From Aquila chrysaetos chrysaetos (lineage: Eukaryota; Chordata; Aves; Accipitriformes; Accipitridae), in the NCBI RefSeq assembly GCF_900496995.4, contig NC_044024.1, positions 496,001 through 560,000 on the forward strand: DNA of 64,000 nt, written 5' to 3'. Positions 11,401-31,775 of the stretch are shown piece after piece. Each line of letters begins with the position of its first letter. Position 1 is the first letter of the stretch. The position numbers were made by a program, and so were the translations under genes. The notes beneath the pieces are model-generated. The model searched no databases. It was not told the origin of the DNA and saw only the letters and a list, made by a program, of their open reading frames with translations.

Positions 11401-14100
11401 TGTTCCTAGAGCCTTCCCTGGAAAGAACAAGGTTCAGCCATGCAGTGGGTCAGGTCAGGAAACCGATCCAGCTGAAAACACTTTTTATTCAATTTTCAGA
11501 TGGATCAGCTTTTTGATTTGATTGTACAGGGACCTGGACACAGGCACAAGAGAAATGGCTGTTATGTAGCAAGGAAGGAGATGTCCCCATTCATCATCCA
11601 CATTTAAGGCCATGGTTCCCCAACCAGTGTGAGCTACTCAAGAGTGCAGGTCCTACAGGTAGTCCTTGAAAAACGGGCTTCTCAAACACACAGGCAATTG
11701 AGAAAAACCTCTTTGGCTTTTTTAAATTGAATAATCTGAACAAGGTTTCTTGCCATCCACCAGACTGAAGCATACAGACTGCAAATCTCATTTGACCCAT
11801 GCATTATAGCAGTTTCTTGAAACTTGGCCTCATCTGATGGCAGCAAAGACAAGTCTCCACATGAGAACCTAATGTAAGTTGATGCAGGGAGGGCAATAGG
11901 TGGTTTCATCTGTCACACCACAGCATCCTCTCTCAAGCTCAGTGACAGCATTTCTGTAGCATGAATATCCCAGCTGTGTTTGTTCAAAGTGGTTCAGTTG
12001 GAGCTGGCTAAAATCATATTTCTTTGTTACACACATGCTGCATTACCCGTAGGTCCCTCTCACTGCCCACTGAGAGCTGCCGTGCACCATAAGGAATGAC
12101 ATCCTCAGCATATACCACAGCTGACAATAAAGAGGTGTAGAGTCCTGCGCACCTTATCCCAGCATGGGATAAACATCGCAGGGCTGTTAAGGCCCTCAGT
12201 GCCCATCTGCTCTCTCACCCCAGAAGCCCAGAGGGATGTAGTTCTGAATTCTCTCATTATCTGTGTAAGCATTAAGTCCTTCCTGACTCGTGCCAAGCTC
12301 CTGGTCTGAGATGTTTTGCTGCAGTGAGTCCCGTGTGCCAACCATCTTTTTCAAACAAGGTGAATGATCCCTTTCCCCAGTTTCAGCTCTGCTCTCAGTT
12401 TCACAGCAGCTCCCCAGGTTCATGTCTTGTGAGAGAGTCAGACTGGGACCTGGTCTAGGGCTGGTCCTGATGCTCCCAATACCATCACCATTGGGAGAAC
12501 AACAAGGAGCTGAATTGCCTGCTGTGTTACAGCTGCTTTGCTCTAGCAGAATCTGCGAGTGTTTGTCATGCTCTCTGTCCCACCCAGGCTTCTTTCACTT
12601 ATAAATTTGCCCAGGAAACAGCCATAGCCTCTTTTCAAGATTTGTTCTTCTCTCTATCTTGTGGGTGATTCCTCCCTCCTTCCACCCCCACCGAGTTGCT
12701 TTAACATCCACTTGCTTTTGAGAGGCATCCCCTTGTAGGTCCTCCGGTACTCCCGACACTCCCCAGAGCAAGCAGACAAGCCAAAGCAGATTGTATTATG
12801 GGAACGCATGGGTACAAACACACAGTGCCCAGCACCTTATTTCCGTCAGAAAAGAGTTGCTCTCTGACTCATGGTGGTGTTTGCAGCTGAGGCGACCATC
12901 GTGACTGAGCGGTGTGTTGGTTTGGGGTCTGCTGGATATCTGCTTCAGGCTACCACCCGCCATGCAGTGAGCTGGCTGCCCCTGGTAGCCTGCCAGTCTG
13001 CTGTGTGGGAAGGTGTCAGGGAGCCTTTCAGTGCTCTGCAAGCTCTGCTTATTAATCCCTCACAGCGTGTGAGGTCCATTGATTTGTGCACACAGCCACA
13101 GGGCTTGATGGGAATGGCGTGTACCAAACAAACCAACCACCCTCTCGGAGAACCCGATAGAGCTTCTAAATGACTTTCTGCTCCCATATGTAGCATATCT
13201 GTAAATACCGGTGTGCATAGTTAATAGGTTCCACCTAACATCAGTAGATCAATGCAATCTAAAATCACCAGAAATATCTGAAAATGGAGAGCGGTAAAGG
13301 TGAGGAAGCAGAGATTTTTGTCTCTAGGGAATTGCTCTTGTGTATCTAGTGCTGTGTGTTGGTTTGTTTGCATACGGTGTTAGTGGCTCCTCCGTGAGTT
13401 GCATGCCTCTACTGCTAAAAGTCTCGCCTTTTGCAGGAAAGACTGTTTTCTCACTGAAACTGAAACACTGGAAGCAGAATTCAGTTGTTGTTTGGAGGAG
13501 AAAATGTGAGATAGACTAAAGTCAACTTTCTGATGTGATTTCCAGGTTCTGAATCGCTTTAGGATAATTGCTGGGGTTAAATGCAGACAAAAGCTACCTC
13601 TGCTTTTAAAAATGATCCCTCAAATGGCTCTGCCTTTACATTTCAACAGAAAAGAACTGGGTGTTTTGAAGTAGAGGATGAAAGCATCAAGAGTGCAGCC
13701 TTCTGTGGAACTTGGAGGAAAAATGGACTCAGGTGAGAACAAAGAAGAAAAAGCTGATGTGGGATTAAAAGAACTTCAACCCCCACCTGAGGTTTTCTTA
13801 CATTTGCTACATGTAATAACTAGTTCTTCTTTCCAGCCCGCCTGTGGAGCTATTGCTCTTCTTGATATATGAAGGGGTTGACAGCGTGCGGTCCCAAACC
13901 AGCCCCTTTCCAATGTGCCCGTTGGAACTGCTCCCCAGTGCCGCCTCTGCCCCCGGGGAACCCACCGCACCTCAGAGGCTCCCTCCAGCTTTCCGTTCTA
14001 AGGTGGTGTTTGTAACAGCAGCTGCATCTTCGCCAGCTTCCCAGAGAGCCAAGCAGTTGAAGGTGATGGATCACTTGCTATATCAGCTGGAGCTGTGATC
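11401..14100 (+). other. Intron or 5' leader of the GPR83-like gene; nothing else identified
   Basis: Several acceptor-like sites occur between 13.67 and 14.1 kb that could start the first coding exon, for example those ending at TTGACAG (about 13880) and TGTAACAG (about 14020). I could not choose among them. An in-frame TAA at 14133 shows the coding frame does not extend upstream. Confidence 0.4.
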
Positions 14101-14135
14101 ACAGCAGCCTCGAGCTGAGTGAAGACTCGGGTTAA

Positions 14136-21870
<7,735 letters not shown>

Positions 21871-22650
21871 GCGGCGGGGCTCAGGTGAGTTAGCTGGATT
21901 CGGTGGACACCAAAGGGCATGTCCCCGTTTCTCCTCAGGAACCGACGTTGCTGGTCTGGTGTTTTACCACTGACTTTTGACTTGTATCACCCTTTACTCA
22001 GTGCAGTGGGAGCAGAGCCCCTCGAACACCCTTCCTGTGAGCCCACAGCTGCATCTGCTCCAAGGAGCAGGTATACGTGCAGGGGACATGGAGGTCCACA
22101 GACAGGGTGATTTGCTTTCGAGGCTTTCCCATCTTATTACTAGCAGAGGGAGTGGGACCCAGGTTTCCATCATCGCTTGTGCTGTCCCGAGTCACTGGCC
22201 TGTCTCAGCACTTGTAACACATGCCACGACACGGGGACTTTGCAGAGCAACAGAAATGGACCCGTTCTGACAAGTGTTTGAAGAAGGACTTGGACATCCA
22301 GGTTGACTCCGTCCATATGGAGTTTCAGCAGATAATTTATCCCAAAGCCTCCCAGCAGAGGTAAGGGTCAGTTGATAGCAGTTTCCCCTTCAGATGGTGC
22401 TGCTCTTCCTCCCCTCGCTCCTTCTGCCCTGGCTCTGTCCCACCCTTCCCTCTGCCGCTTCTGGAGCTGCAGAGCCAGCAGCTGGAATGCAGCCCCCAGC
22501 TGCGAGGGGAGTGGGAATGCATGCCGGGCATTGGTGGCAGCAGACTCAGTCGGCACTCAGGTGGACAAATCTAGTCCATTGAGAATTTCTTTTTGTTTTT
22601 ATTACAAATGTATTAATTCAGGAAATAAACCTACACTGGCACTAAACAAA
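21871..22650 (+). other. GPR83L: Probable 3' UTR of the GPR83-like gene
   Basis: Runs from the TGA to AATAAA at 22624-22629. No other poly(A) signal was noticed nearer the stop. Confidence 0.5.
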
Positions 22651-23435
22651 AGGCCACAAAATATTTCATTAGGGCTGTAGCATTCACTAACTGAAGAATG
22701 AAATCATTCTCCATAACTACTAATTGCTGTAAAAGAGTTTCATTTAAACAACGAAATTGACTCAGACTAAGAGGGAAGATTTTGTTTACAGTCCTTGAAA
22801 AATACAGTTTAATTTAGCTATGCTTGGGAGGCAGGTGAAAAAAAGGATACAGAACAAAGGAAAGATTTAGTAGATGAGAGAGAAGTAAAAAAAAAAAAAA
22901 AAGATGGGGAAAGAGACATTAAAGGCAGAAAGAAAGCAGAATTGCTACATGATTTCACAAGCAGTATGGAGCAGTGCCTGGGCACTGGGGAGCAGGAACT
23001 AGAAGGATCTCCTGGCCTGGCCAGCGACATCCCTTTCTCCATCATACCACCCCTCTTAAAAACTGCACCAAGACCAGCAAGGCCAGACTTCTCCTCCCAG
23101 CTTCCCTGGTTGAGTTTGAGCAAGGGACTTCTCTTACTTGGAGAGGACAGACAAAAGATGGGAAAATATTTATTACTTACCCATCCAGACTTTGGGTCGA
23201 GTTGTCGTAAGTCCTTTGCTGGAAAAAAAAGTTTTGTGTGTTTTGAGCCCCGGCAGTTCCTGGATAATCCTTCAAAACTCGGTGCTGGTGACTGGTACGT
23301 GCTGTGATGGTGACAGAGGGGCTCTGGTACGGACGCGCCGGGGTGGTTACTCTCTTGTCCTCAGACCTGAAATTCAGAGGGAAACACTGTACTCATAGCA
23401 AAAAAAAACCCAAACTGCTTTGGATAAAAAGTATT
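22651..23435. other. Intergenic; poly(A) tract, nothing coding
   Basis: Contains an A17-type tract near 22888. No splice-flanked frame seen. Confidence 0.5.
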
Positions 23436-23612
23436 CAATGTTGGTGTGGCCTAACCGTGAGTACTGTGTGCAGTTCTGGGCCCCACCATTTAAGGAGGAT
23501 GTGAAGCTGCTTGAACGTCTCCAGAGGAGGGCAACCAAGCTGGTGACAGCGCTGGAAGGCATGTCCTGTGAGGAGCAGCTGAGGACTCTGGGTTTGTGTA
23601 GTTGGTGAAAAC
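23436..23612 (+). mobile_element. CR1 LINE fragment, end of the ORF2 region
   Basis: Translates in one frame to residues typical of the CR1 ORF2 C-terminus ([20 protein letters not shown], then [13 protein letters not shown]). The DNA reads 'cagttctgggccccaccat' and 'cctgtgaggagcagctgag', both standard CR1 phrases. Truncated on both sides. Confidence 0.85.
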
Positions 23613-26580
23613 CAGGTGCTGGTTTTCAGTAGTTTAAAGGGAGTCATGGCTGCTGGGGGTCAGGGATGTTCCTGGTCTACCCTGGCGATAGCCTGGACTG
23701 AGCTTCTGCCTGGGAAGGAGGCGGGGGGGGACATGGGTTGCTGACAAGGACGCGCTCCCACCACCTTCCAGGGGGAGGATAAGACAGACCAAAGAAGGGA
23801 AACTAAGGATTGATTTTTTTCCCCCCCAATTTGTGCAGTGAGAAGGAGCAGGACAGCAAGGAGGGGAGGTCCCCACTTCCAGGCCACTTGACCCCACTCG
23901 GCCACATCCCTGCATCTCAGGTGTACATTGCAACATCTGCACGAGGAGAAGACAGCAGAGCATTGTGAGCGGCAGCAGAAATGGATGCATACACAATCCC
24001 TGAGGCACTTCACTTGGAAACTAACAATTATTTGAACATGGGAATTTAAGGCAGCCTGCCACTGGGTGCAGGCACTGCCTTCTCTCTGTAGAGAGCAGGG
24101 TCCATTTTCAGTTGAAAAACATCATTGTGAGTTTTTCAAAATGTTAAAGCATCTCTAATTAATGAGCATCACCTCATTTAATTATTAAGAGAAGCTGTCA
24201 TTTGCCTTTTTACTGTTCCTCACTTTCCATCAGCTCTTAGTGAATGGCCCTGAAACTACCACGTATTTCACTTGATCAAAATATTATTTCTTCCCTGTGG
24301 AAAGGTGGATGTCAGTATGGAGCTTTCAGTTTCCACTACAGAAATGCAGCAGCCCATTTCTGCTCAACTTATCTTCAGAAGTTTAAGAGACTTTTTCCCA
24401 AAAGTTGCAAAACCCAACATCCTTCGGTTGCTGTAGCACAAGCTTTGAGCATGAGCTGAGCATGTAAATGAGACACAGTTATAAGGCACAGTGGACAGGC
24501 TTCTCCCAGCAACTGGAAACTTTCCTTCGAGAGTGGAAACATGAGTGATGGCAGCCTCAGGGCAAACCAGGATTTGGCCACGAAAAGCCTGTGGGATGCC
24601 GTGTCATATGGGCACAGGAAGGAAAAAAAGTCCTGGGAGGTCCTACTTTAAAAAGACTACCTGGAAGAAGCTCCCCCCTCCCCAGAGTCCAGGACAGGGA
24701 TGAAAAATCAGCAAAGAGAGTTCAGCAAATGTTGGGTAAAGCGTGGAGTCACCCAGGGTCTGGCCTGGGGGCAGAAGGGAACAGCCTTGTGGCACCAAGA
24801 CCCCCACTTGGTGCTTGCTCTGGATCTGGAGGGCTTGATCTGGGCTATTGAACTTCCCTGACATGCTCTCACAGGGCACCTTCAGAAACAAGGTTTAAAC
24901 TCACTGTTTGCCAGTAGGTAACAGGATTCATGCCAATAAGTGAAAAAAGAGTACCCATCTCTCATGCCATAGCAGCAGCGCTGAGTGAACTGTGATAGCA
25001 GCCTCCATCAGTTAATAAGGCAGCCGCAGAGCTTGGTTAGCTGTGTTTCATGGGCTTGTTTGCTGTTCACAGTTATTCAACTAATTCAGCTAGATTCTCA
25101 TGAAAAACACCACTGGTGTCACCCAAAAAACCCATGCAGCTTTTAACAAAAACACTCGCCTAAAATTTCATCCTGAACGAGCGTATTCTTTGCTATGTTC
25201 TATTGCCGTGGACAAAACTTTCCAGGGCTCTTTGAATACCACTCGCAAAGCAAACATTTCACAAAGAAACAACAGAAGGTGGAAAATCACACCTTGCCCT
25301 CCCCAAAAGCTCCCTGTAATAGCTAAGGGAGCGGTGTGGGACCTGACACCCAAGCAGCAGCACTGGCATGGACTGCTGGCCCCATGCACAGTGCCGTGCA
25401 CAGCCTGTGCCTTTCCATAGGCTGCTGTATGACGCACTGTGCACACAAAACTCCCACAGTTTCTAAAGAGATATTTCTTACTGTGTTTTCTTTCAATGTA
25501 CATATTATATCCTGGGCTTTTATGAAATAACCATAGCAACAACACTAACACAGATATCTTCAATGAGAAATATTAAGCTATGGCTCTTGCTGTGATTCTG
25601 AAATGAAATCTGCTCTGTTGGCAAATTCTGGGGTACAAGCCAAGCCGGGGATTAAATCCCATCCCCAGGGCTGTTTTACAGTGCAAGATGGATAGATAGA
25701 AATTTTCAGTAATTTCTTGAGATGTTTGCCCAAGAATGCTGGTACAGACTGACTGCTGGTTTCCTCAGAAACAGGCAAATTTCTAGGAAGAAGCAAGCAA
25801 ACCTTGGAGTCGTACCTGCCCATCATCCCTTCAAGAGGAAAGCTGTTCTGGGACCCCCTGTCACGTTTAGTGGCTATGGGTGAAGTAGAAGTCTCTTGGA
25901 AATCTCTTAATCTTGTATTGAGTCCATCTTTAATATTATGTAGGTTGGGGTTTTTTTGTTGTTTTGGGTTTTTTTTTTTTCCTTCCTTTCTTTCTTTAAA
26001 TGGCTGCATAATCTTTTTCTGGAGGAATCAAAGACTGCATTCCAAAGAAGTGGGTCTCTTTGTACTCCCTTGATCTTCTGCTAATCCATGTAGTTAGCTA
26101 TCTCTTGCTGTGAAAAAATAACCTAGCTGGTTTTCCTTGGATCTGTCAATCGTAGCATCTCTTCATTGCTGAATTTTTCTCCCCTAAATGGGCATGATGT
26201 AAGAGCTGACTGTATTGCATCTTCGTAATGGCTTAGCTATCTAGACTGGTAATTATCAATGCCTGAACGAGATTCAAAGCCTTGCATGCTTTGCCTGTTG
26301 CCTGGAGGCTCTTGTATCACTTGAGGATGCTCTGACTAACATGGCAGCACTCTCTCAGCAGCATTCAGGCAAACAATAGAATGCACAACATAAAATAAAC
26401 TGAGCTATGTTGTTTGATTTGAGCAAGGCACAGTGACTGAGGGGCAAGAGATTGCATCTCTGCTGAACTGCAGGTGCAATCAGAGCGCTTACTTAGCCAA
26501 CGTCTGGAAAAGAGAATCTAAGAAATTCTGCTTTTGCTGAAACAGATCAAGGTCTGAGCCAACTCAGCAGGTAAATAGAT
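23613..26580. other. Intergenic; nothing identified
   Basis: No splice-flanked coding segment recognised. A T-rich run with TTCC/TTTC units lies at about 25948-25998. Confidence 0.4.
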
Positions 26581-26621
26581 GCTTAAATCTTCTTTAATTT
26601 GTCCTCAGACATGCCACTCAC

Positions 26622-27060
26622 CTGTGGGAATGGCTTCCTGAGCAGCACCGGAGGTCCATGATCAATAGGTCCAATGGAGAGCTTCCAGAAATGGGACCAC
26701 CACTTCCCGCTGGGTGTTTTCATCCCCGTTCCCAGCAGGGCTGTGCTAGTGGGCTGCTGTGGGTTTTGTGCCCAGAGCCCTGCCCTGGCCGGGGCAGCAG
26801 GCAGCATCGTGCGGGCAGCCGACACGGCACAGTTTGCTCTCCGCAGCCCGGCGGTGTGGCAGCCCCGAGGCTGAAGGGCTGGACGGGAGCGTGGGGTGGG
26901 AGAAGAGTCCCCCGGGAAGCCCGTGCGGTCCGGAGAGCCCTTATCCTGCTCAGGCGCTGTGGACCGAGCCATCACCCTGCGCCTTTGGCGGCTGCGGTGC
27001 TGCTCGCCTTGGCAAGCAGATGACTTGAACCTGTCCCTGGAAGGCAAAGCCCCAGGAGGC
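26622..27060 (-). ncRNA. Possible exon of a leftward transcript
   Basis: A near-perfect donor on the - strand (CCCACAG then GTGAGTGG) ends at plus 26622. Upstream in this direction the sequence is GC- and CpG-richer (26.7-27.0 kb), and the LTR-like TATA element lies about 300 bp further back. The frame through it is open but shows no domain, so a non-coding RNA is more likely than a protein. Confidence 0.25.
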
Positions 27061-27136
27061 AAGACCCCGAGGGTGAATTTGGAGGGCAGATTATTAAAAC
27101 ACTGAGTTACCAGAAGTCTACTCCAGAGAAACTATT

Positions 27137-27480
27137 TGAGCACACACAAATCAGTATGCAAAGATTCAACAGAGACATGTCTGAGTGATTAACAACTCAG
27201 ATTTATTAAGGTTAGCTCATGCCAAATGCATCTAACTGCCTTCAGCATAGTTGCTGATGAAGACGATAACAGAGAACACAGTGCAGGGGATACCTGAATT
27301 CCAGAGACAAATCCCCTTATATAGCCCCATCACATAATGAACAAAGAAACCACAAAATGCCAACTAGATTAGCAAAAAGCAAGCAGAAAAAAACCCACAA
27401 TGAGTCAGAAAATTAGCTCAGGAAGGAGAAACAGAATACAATTATCATCAGTTAGCTCTTCAAGTGGAAAACAGTACCGA
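27137..27480 (-). promoter_or_regulatory. LTR-like promoter region pointing left
   Basis: Read on the - strand this contains a TATA box (CTATATAAGG, plus 27315-27324) and, about 110 bp further, AATAAA (plus 27198-27205), both embedded in U3-like low-complexity sequence. That TATA, leader, poly(A) order is how a retroviral LTR is arranged. No matching terminal repeat or target duplication could be established, so it may be a degraded LTR or chance. Confidence 0.25.
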
Positions 27481-28549
27481 GGGGCTGTCCAAAGCACACT
27501 GAAGGAATAAATGGAAATGTCCTCGATTAAGTCCAGATCAAGCCCTGGGAAGTGGGGCTATAGCTGGCTCAGTGTCAGAGACGATCCTCTTGCACTGAGA
27601 TACAACTCAGCAGATTGGATCACTCCTGGACCAGGGGAAGACGAGGGAGGAAAAAGCCCAAACCTCGCCCAGGAGGCTCGGATGCAAAGGCACACCCAGA
27701 ATTAACACTCAGAAGGTAATGAGCAGACACCCCCTGCCACCGGCAGCAAAGGAGAGTCTCTCCCTCAAGTCAGGGCAGATGGCTCTACCCTCTCACCGAC
27801 TGAGGAGCAAACACGCCTGCTTCCCTCGAGCCATCGCCTCCTGTGCTGCGGTAGGGAGAAAAATGCTTCTGATCTCCCCAGACTTTGGATGAAGCCCAAG
27901 CAGGAATACTGACAGGGTAAGGGCAGGTTTATGACACCAAGCACAATGCTGCAGTCAGCGCTCAGTTTAAAGATTCAAGGCTTTTCGCAAAGCTGCCCTG
28001 TCCCACTAGTGCTCAGCAGTAATCCCCACCCAAATTCCAGCAGATATTCCTAAACCGCTCCCCTGAGCTCGCTGTCCAAGCACTCCCAGTGCGCACACAC
28101 ACCTTTCCAACGATGACCGCACCACTCGGCTCGTCCCGATGAGCTTTCTGTGCAAGCGGCTACGTCAGAGGCGATCTCATTGCCGAGACGTGTCGGCAGT
28201 GCCGCGTTTGGGGTGTCTGCGTGGGAACAGGACTGGAGTCACTTGGGGTCACCGGCTGATGGGACGAGGCAGGAGTGAGTGCAGCAGCAGATGACCGAAC
28301 GCTGCTGCAGCTCAGGCGAGTGCCTGCGCGATGCTCCGGGCTGGCGAGGGCAGGTGACAGTGGGCGGGAGGGACGCGAGCTGACACGGCCGGAGGAGGGG
28401 GGTCTGCAATGTCTGTGCCTGGTGTGCTGCACTGAAGCAAACCCGTCGTTAAGGGATTACTGGAAGTCTCCCCAGAAAGGAAAGCAAAAGCACTTGTCCT
28501 GGCCCCGGCCCCCTGTATTTTTAACTTTGTCCCAGTAATAAGGGTTGAA

Positions 28550-29020
28550 TTAACGCATTTGGCCCTTGTAATGAGGTTTTATTCTCCCATGAGCCCATAC
28601 CGGCTAATAATGCCTTGTTCAGCAATGCCAAATCACATGAGGACCCTGCCCTCCGTAATGAGCTGTCAATGAAGAGCAGCTGTCACTTATCAGAGGTGAG
28701 AGGAAAAAAAATAGTAATAAAAAACCAACAGGCCGAATCCTGCAGAAATGATGTGTCTGATTTTACAATACAATAGTCTGTCACTTGAAGAGACTTTTCC
28801 ATGACAGGCCTCATAAAAATTTCCTTGGCAGATAAGAACAGACAAATTGCTTTATAAAATCAGATTGATGGACCATCTAATTTGTCTACTGGAGACAAAA
28901 ACAATTGCTTTACGGGACACCGTAAGGGAAAATTATAGGGAGTGTCCCCATTAATGGAATTTCTGCTTATTGCCTTGCAATTAATGCTGCTTCAGAGCAT
29001 AAAGGTTTATATCCTCCCCA
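28550..29020. promoter_or_regulatory. Possible conserved non-coding element
   Basis: AT-rich, without repeats or open frames, and dense in homeodomain-type cores (TAATTA-like and TAAT) plus GATA-like sites (AGATAAGAA). This texture is typical of developmental enhancers. Conservation itself cannot be seen from one sequence. Confidence 0.25.
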
Positions 29021-29034
29021 AGCGTCATCTCTGT

Positions 29035-29472
29035 CTAACATGCCCATATGCTTTCATTGTATATGTAAGTATCTAATACATACTGTGTCCTGGCAGGTTG
29101 TTGAACTTCAGTGGCTTCTGGCCCCAAGGATTTCCCCTCTGCAAGGATCTTCAGTTGGTGCTTGTAGCTGACAGTAGCAACAGTAATTTTCAAAACATCA
29201 TTTCTGACAGTTTCATGCCATTCTACCAGAACTGCAGCATATTCCTCAGCCAGGTCTGCGGAAGTCATTGCTATTTCAAATCCACACTTGTAGCCAACTT
29301 GAGTACCATAATCAGTGTGAATCCAAGGTGGCCAGACTTTGGGTGTTGTTACAAAATAGTTTATGATACATAATAAAAATGATGGCAGGCCAGTTTTAGA
29401 GCAACAGATTTTGTTCTGTTTTTTTTGAGAGGGAAGTAATGTTTGCTTGCTGCCACATCTTGTCTCAGGCAA
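29035..29472 (-). pseudogene. Orphan protein-like frame, possible retrocopy remnant
   Basis: An open frame of 145 codons on the - strand whose C-terminal 90 residues look protein-like (GYKCGFEIAMTSADLAEEYA, then VLKITVATVSYKHQLKILA). I do not recognise the family. No promoter, no poly(A) tail and no convincing splice sites were found. It could be an old processed pseudogene, a fragment of a retroelement gene, an exon of an unseen gene, or chance. Confidence 0.2.
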
Positions 29473-31635
29473 TTTCCAACAGGAATTAAGTGATCACTTA
29501 ATCAATGACCTAAACCTTTTGCAGCTTATTTCTCCTTCCACTGCTCATTTTGATCTTTTACTGGTGATACATGTCAAACAAGGCAGAATTCACAATTGCA
29601 AGGAGTTCCTGGATCACCCAAAACTTCCATGATGGCTTTACAACAAAGTTCAGTTAATGAGGAGCTGCAATAGACTGGATGACTCTGGGCTATTTAGGAA
29701 ATTTTTGTTTCCTTCTGAACTGTGATACATTGCTTGGACCTTTCACATTAAGGTTAATAAGCCAAGTCCCTCCTAAAGACTGGAAAGGAATCAAGTTTTA
29801 GTTTTTACCATTACAGTATTTCTAGGATTCCCTTCATAGTACATTGTCTTTCCTGAATCTGTGTTTACAGGTCAGTTATTTAATAGACTATCTTCATTTT
29901 CTACCCTGTTCGTGAATTAAATGCACCAGTGGCTCTTGCTTACGAACAGGGAATAATGCCAACAGTTCCCTGCATGGAGACGGCAATAGCTACAAGTCCA
30001 AATAAATACTTCAACGCAGTATCCCCTCTTTATGTTCACATTTCTATTGCAGGCTATACATTTTTTTTCCCTTTATTAAATTTGAAGGTTAATTTTAAGA
30101 AACTTAAAGCTAAAGCTGACTTGAACATAAGGTTACCCTGCATTCTGTTTAAAAGAACTGTATTAAATTGCACTACCTTGCCTTGTATTTAGTGGAATAT
30201 AAGTATTCTGTTGTCCTTCACAGCTTGCAGGGCACAATGTAGAAATATATTCATCCTCTGGGTGAACTGTAATGATTAACACAGCTAATGAAGACCACGA
30301 ATATTTAGCAATATATTCAGACATCTCAGCTATAGATGGGAACAGGGTGAAAATGAACCTTAAGCTTGTTTGATCCCCAGCATTCAAATGCTGCAGGCAC
30401 CATCGTGGTCCTCCTTCAGCAGTCTCCAGGATGAGCCACTTTTAATGACTCACTGGTGCCCTTGTGAAATACTTCTGGTGAGAAGCTGGAGGATTGTGTC
30501 TTTAAACTGTGCATTGCAGATATGAAGTTTAGTGCCTTACATTTCTGGTTAGCTCTGGGGGCATCAATTCTAATTTAAGGGCAGCTTTTTATTTCATTTA
30601 TGATGTGATTCATGGTGTGGATGGATAAAAGGAGGGACAGAAAATAAAAGAGGAAAAAAGTCGCTCTGAGGATTAGTGACAAACCCAGCTTGGGTGTGCA
30701 AGACCTTCCAGTGGCAATTCCTACGATCGTTCTTTCAGTTCCATCCACGCATCCCGGACGAGCATCCCTCTGACCCCTCTGGGAGCTGATGGGCCGGTCA
30801 GAGCCCTGTGCCCAGCCTGAGCCCCCCAACTGCCTGATTTCACAGGGGGCCAGACAGAAACAATGGGTTCCTGGGGTTTTGGCCAGGGAATGAGCAGCTA
30901 AGACAGACACTCATCTTAATCCTCAGTGCAACCCTGCAAAGCGACCCTTGCATTTTAAAGCGGCGGGGTTGCTAAACCCTGCAAGTGAGAGTAAAGGTCC
31001 TGGTGACCTCAGGAAAAAGGACCGGCTATGTTTTGTGCTCTTTTCCTCCAAACTCAAACATTATAAAATCCAGCTGGCTCACAAGTTCTTTCCACGTGAA
31101 AGATTGTTTGTCACTGCATCCTCTAGGCCTTATCCGAGAATGACAGAAGAGCTTGCTCAACAAGAGGACAGACACTTCAGCTCTACAGCAGGCTTTAAAG
31201 GAAGATTCTCTCCCTTTCGCTGTGGATGGTTTCGCTAATCAATCAGCCTTACCACCCCACTGCCATTGCCCTCAGCACAGCACAGCCAGCTGTGGCACAG
31301 CTGTCCCCAGGGGACCCCTGTGCCCAGGGCATGCCTATGGGAGAGGCACCATGGCGCAGGTGTGCCCAGGTAGTCTGGCCCACGGCACAGCTGATCACTT
31401 GCAGACTGGTGTAAAAAAAAAAAAAGAAAAGGGAGGACACTGGCAACATCAGCTTCGCTAATATCCCTTGTTATAGAAACTTAAAATAGCACAGAAAGCC
31501 CAAATATCACGTAGTTTTCCATGATTTTTATTCACCGTATTCTTGGAAAAACTAAAGGTCTTGTAGAAAATTTGAGAGTTCTGTTTACAACCTTTTATCT
31601 GTTTGCTCCTTTGAGCACTTATCATGGTGAGACAT

Positions 31636-31775
31636 AAATCAAATCAAATCAAATCAAATAATTAAGTTTGGAAAAGACCTCTAAGATCACCAAGCCCAAC
31701 TGTTAACCCAACACCACCATGCCCACTAAACAAAATGTCCTGAACTGCCACATCTACATGTTTTTGAACTATAAT
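31636..31775 (-). mobile_element. CR1 LINE fragment, reverse orientation, with AAATC repeat end
   Basis: The phrase 'ttggaaaagacctctaaga', followed by 'ccaagcccaactgttaacc' and 'actgccacatctacatgt', is the well-known CR1 sequence read from its 3' end. The neighbouring (AAATC)n run at 31637-31660 takes the place of the usual terminal short repeats. Confidence 0.8.
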
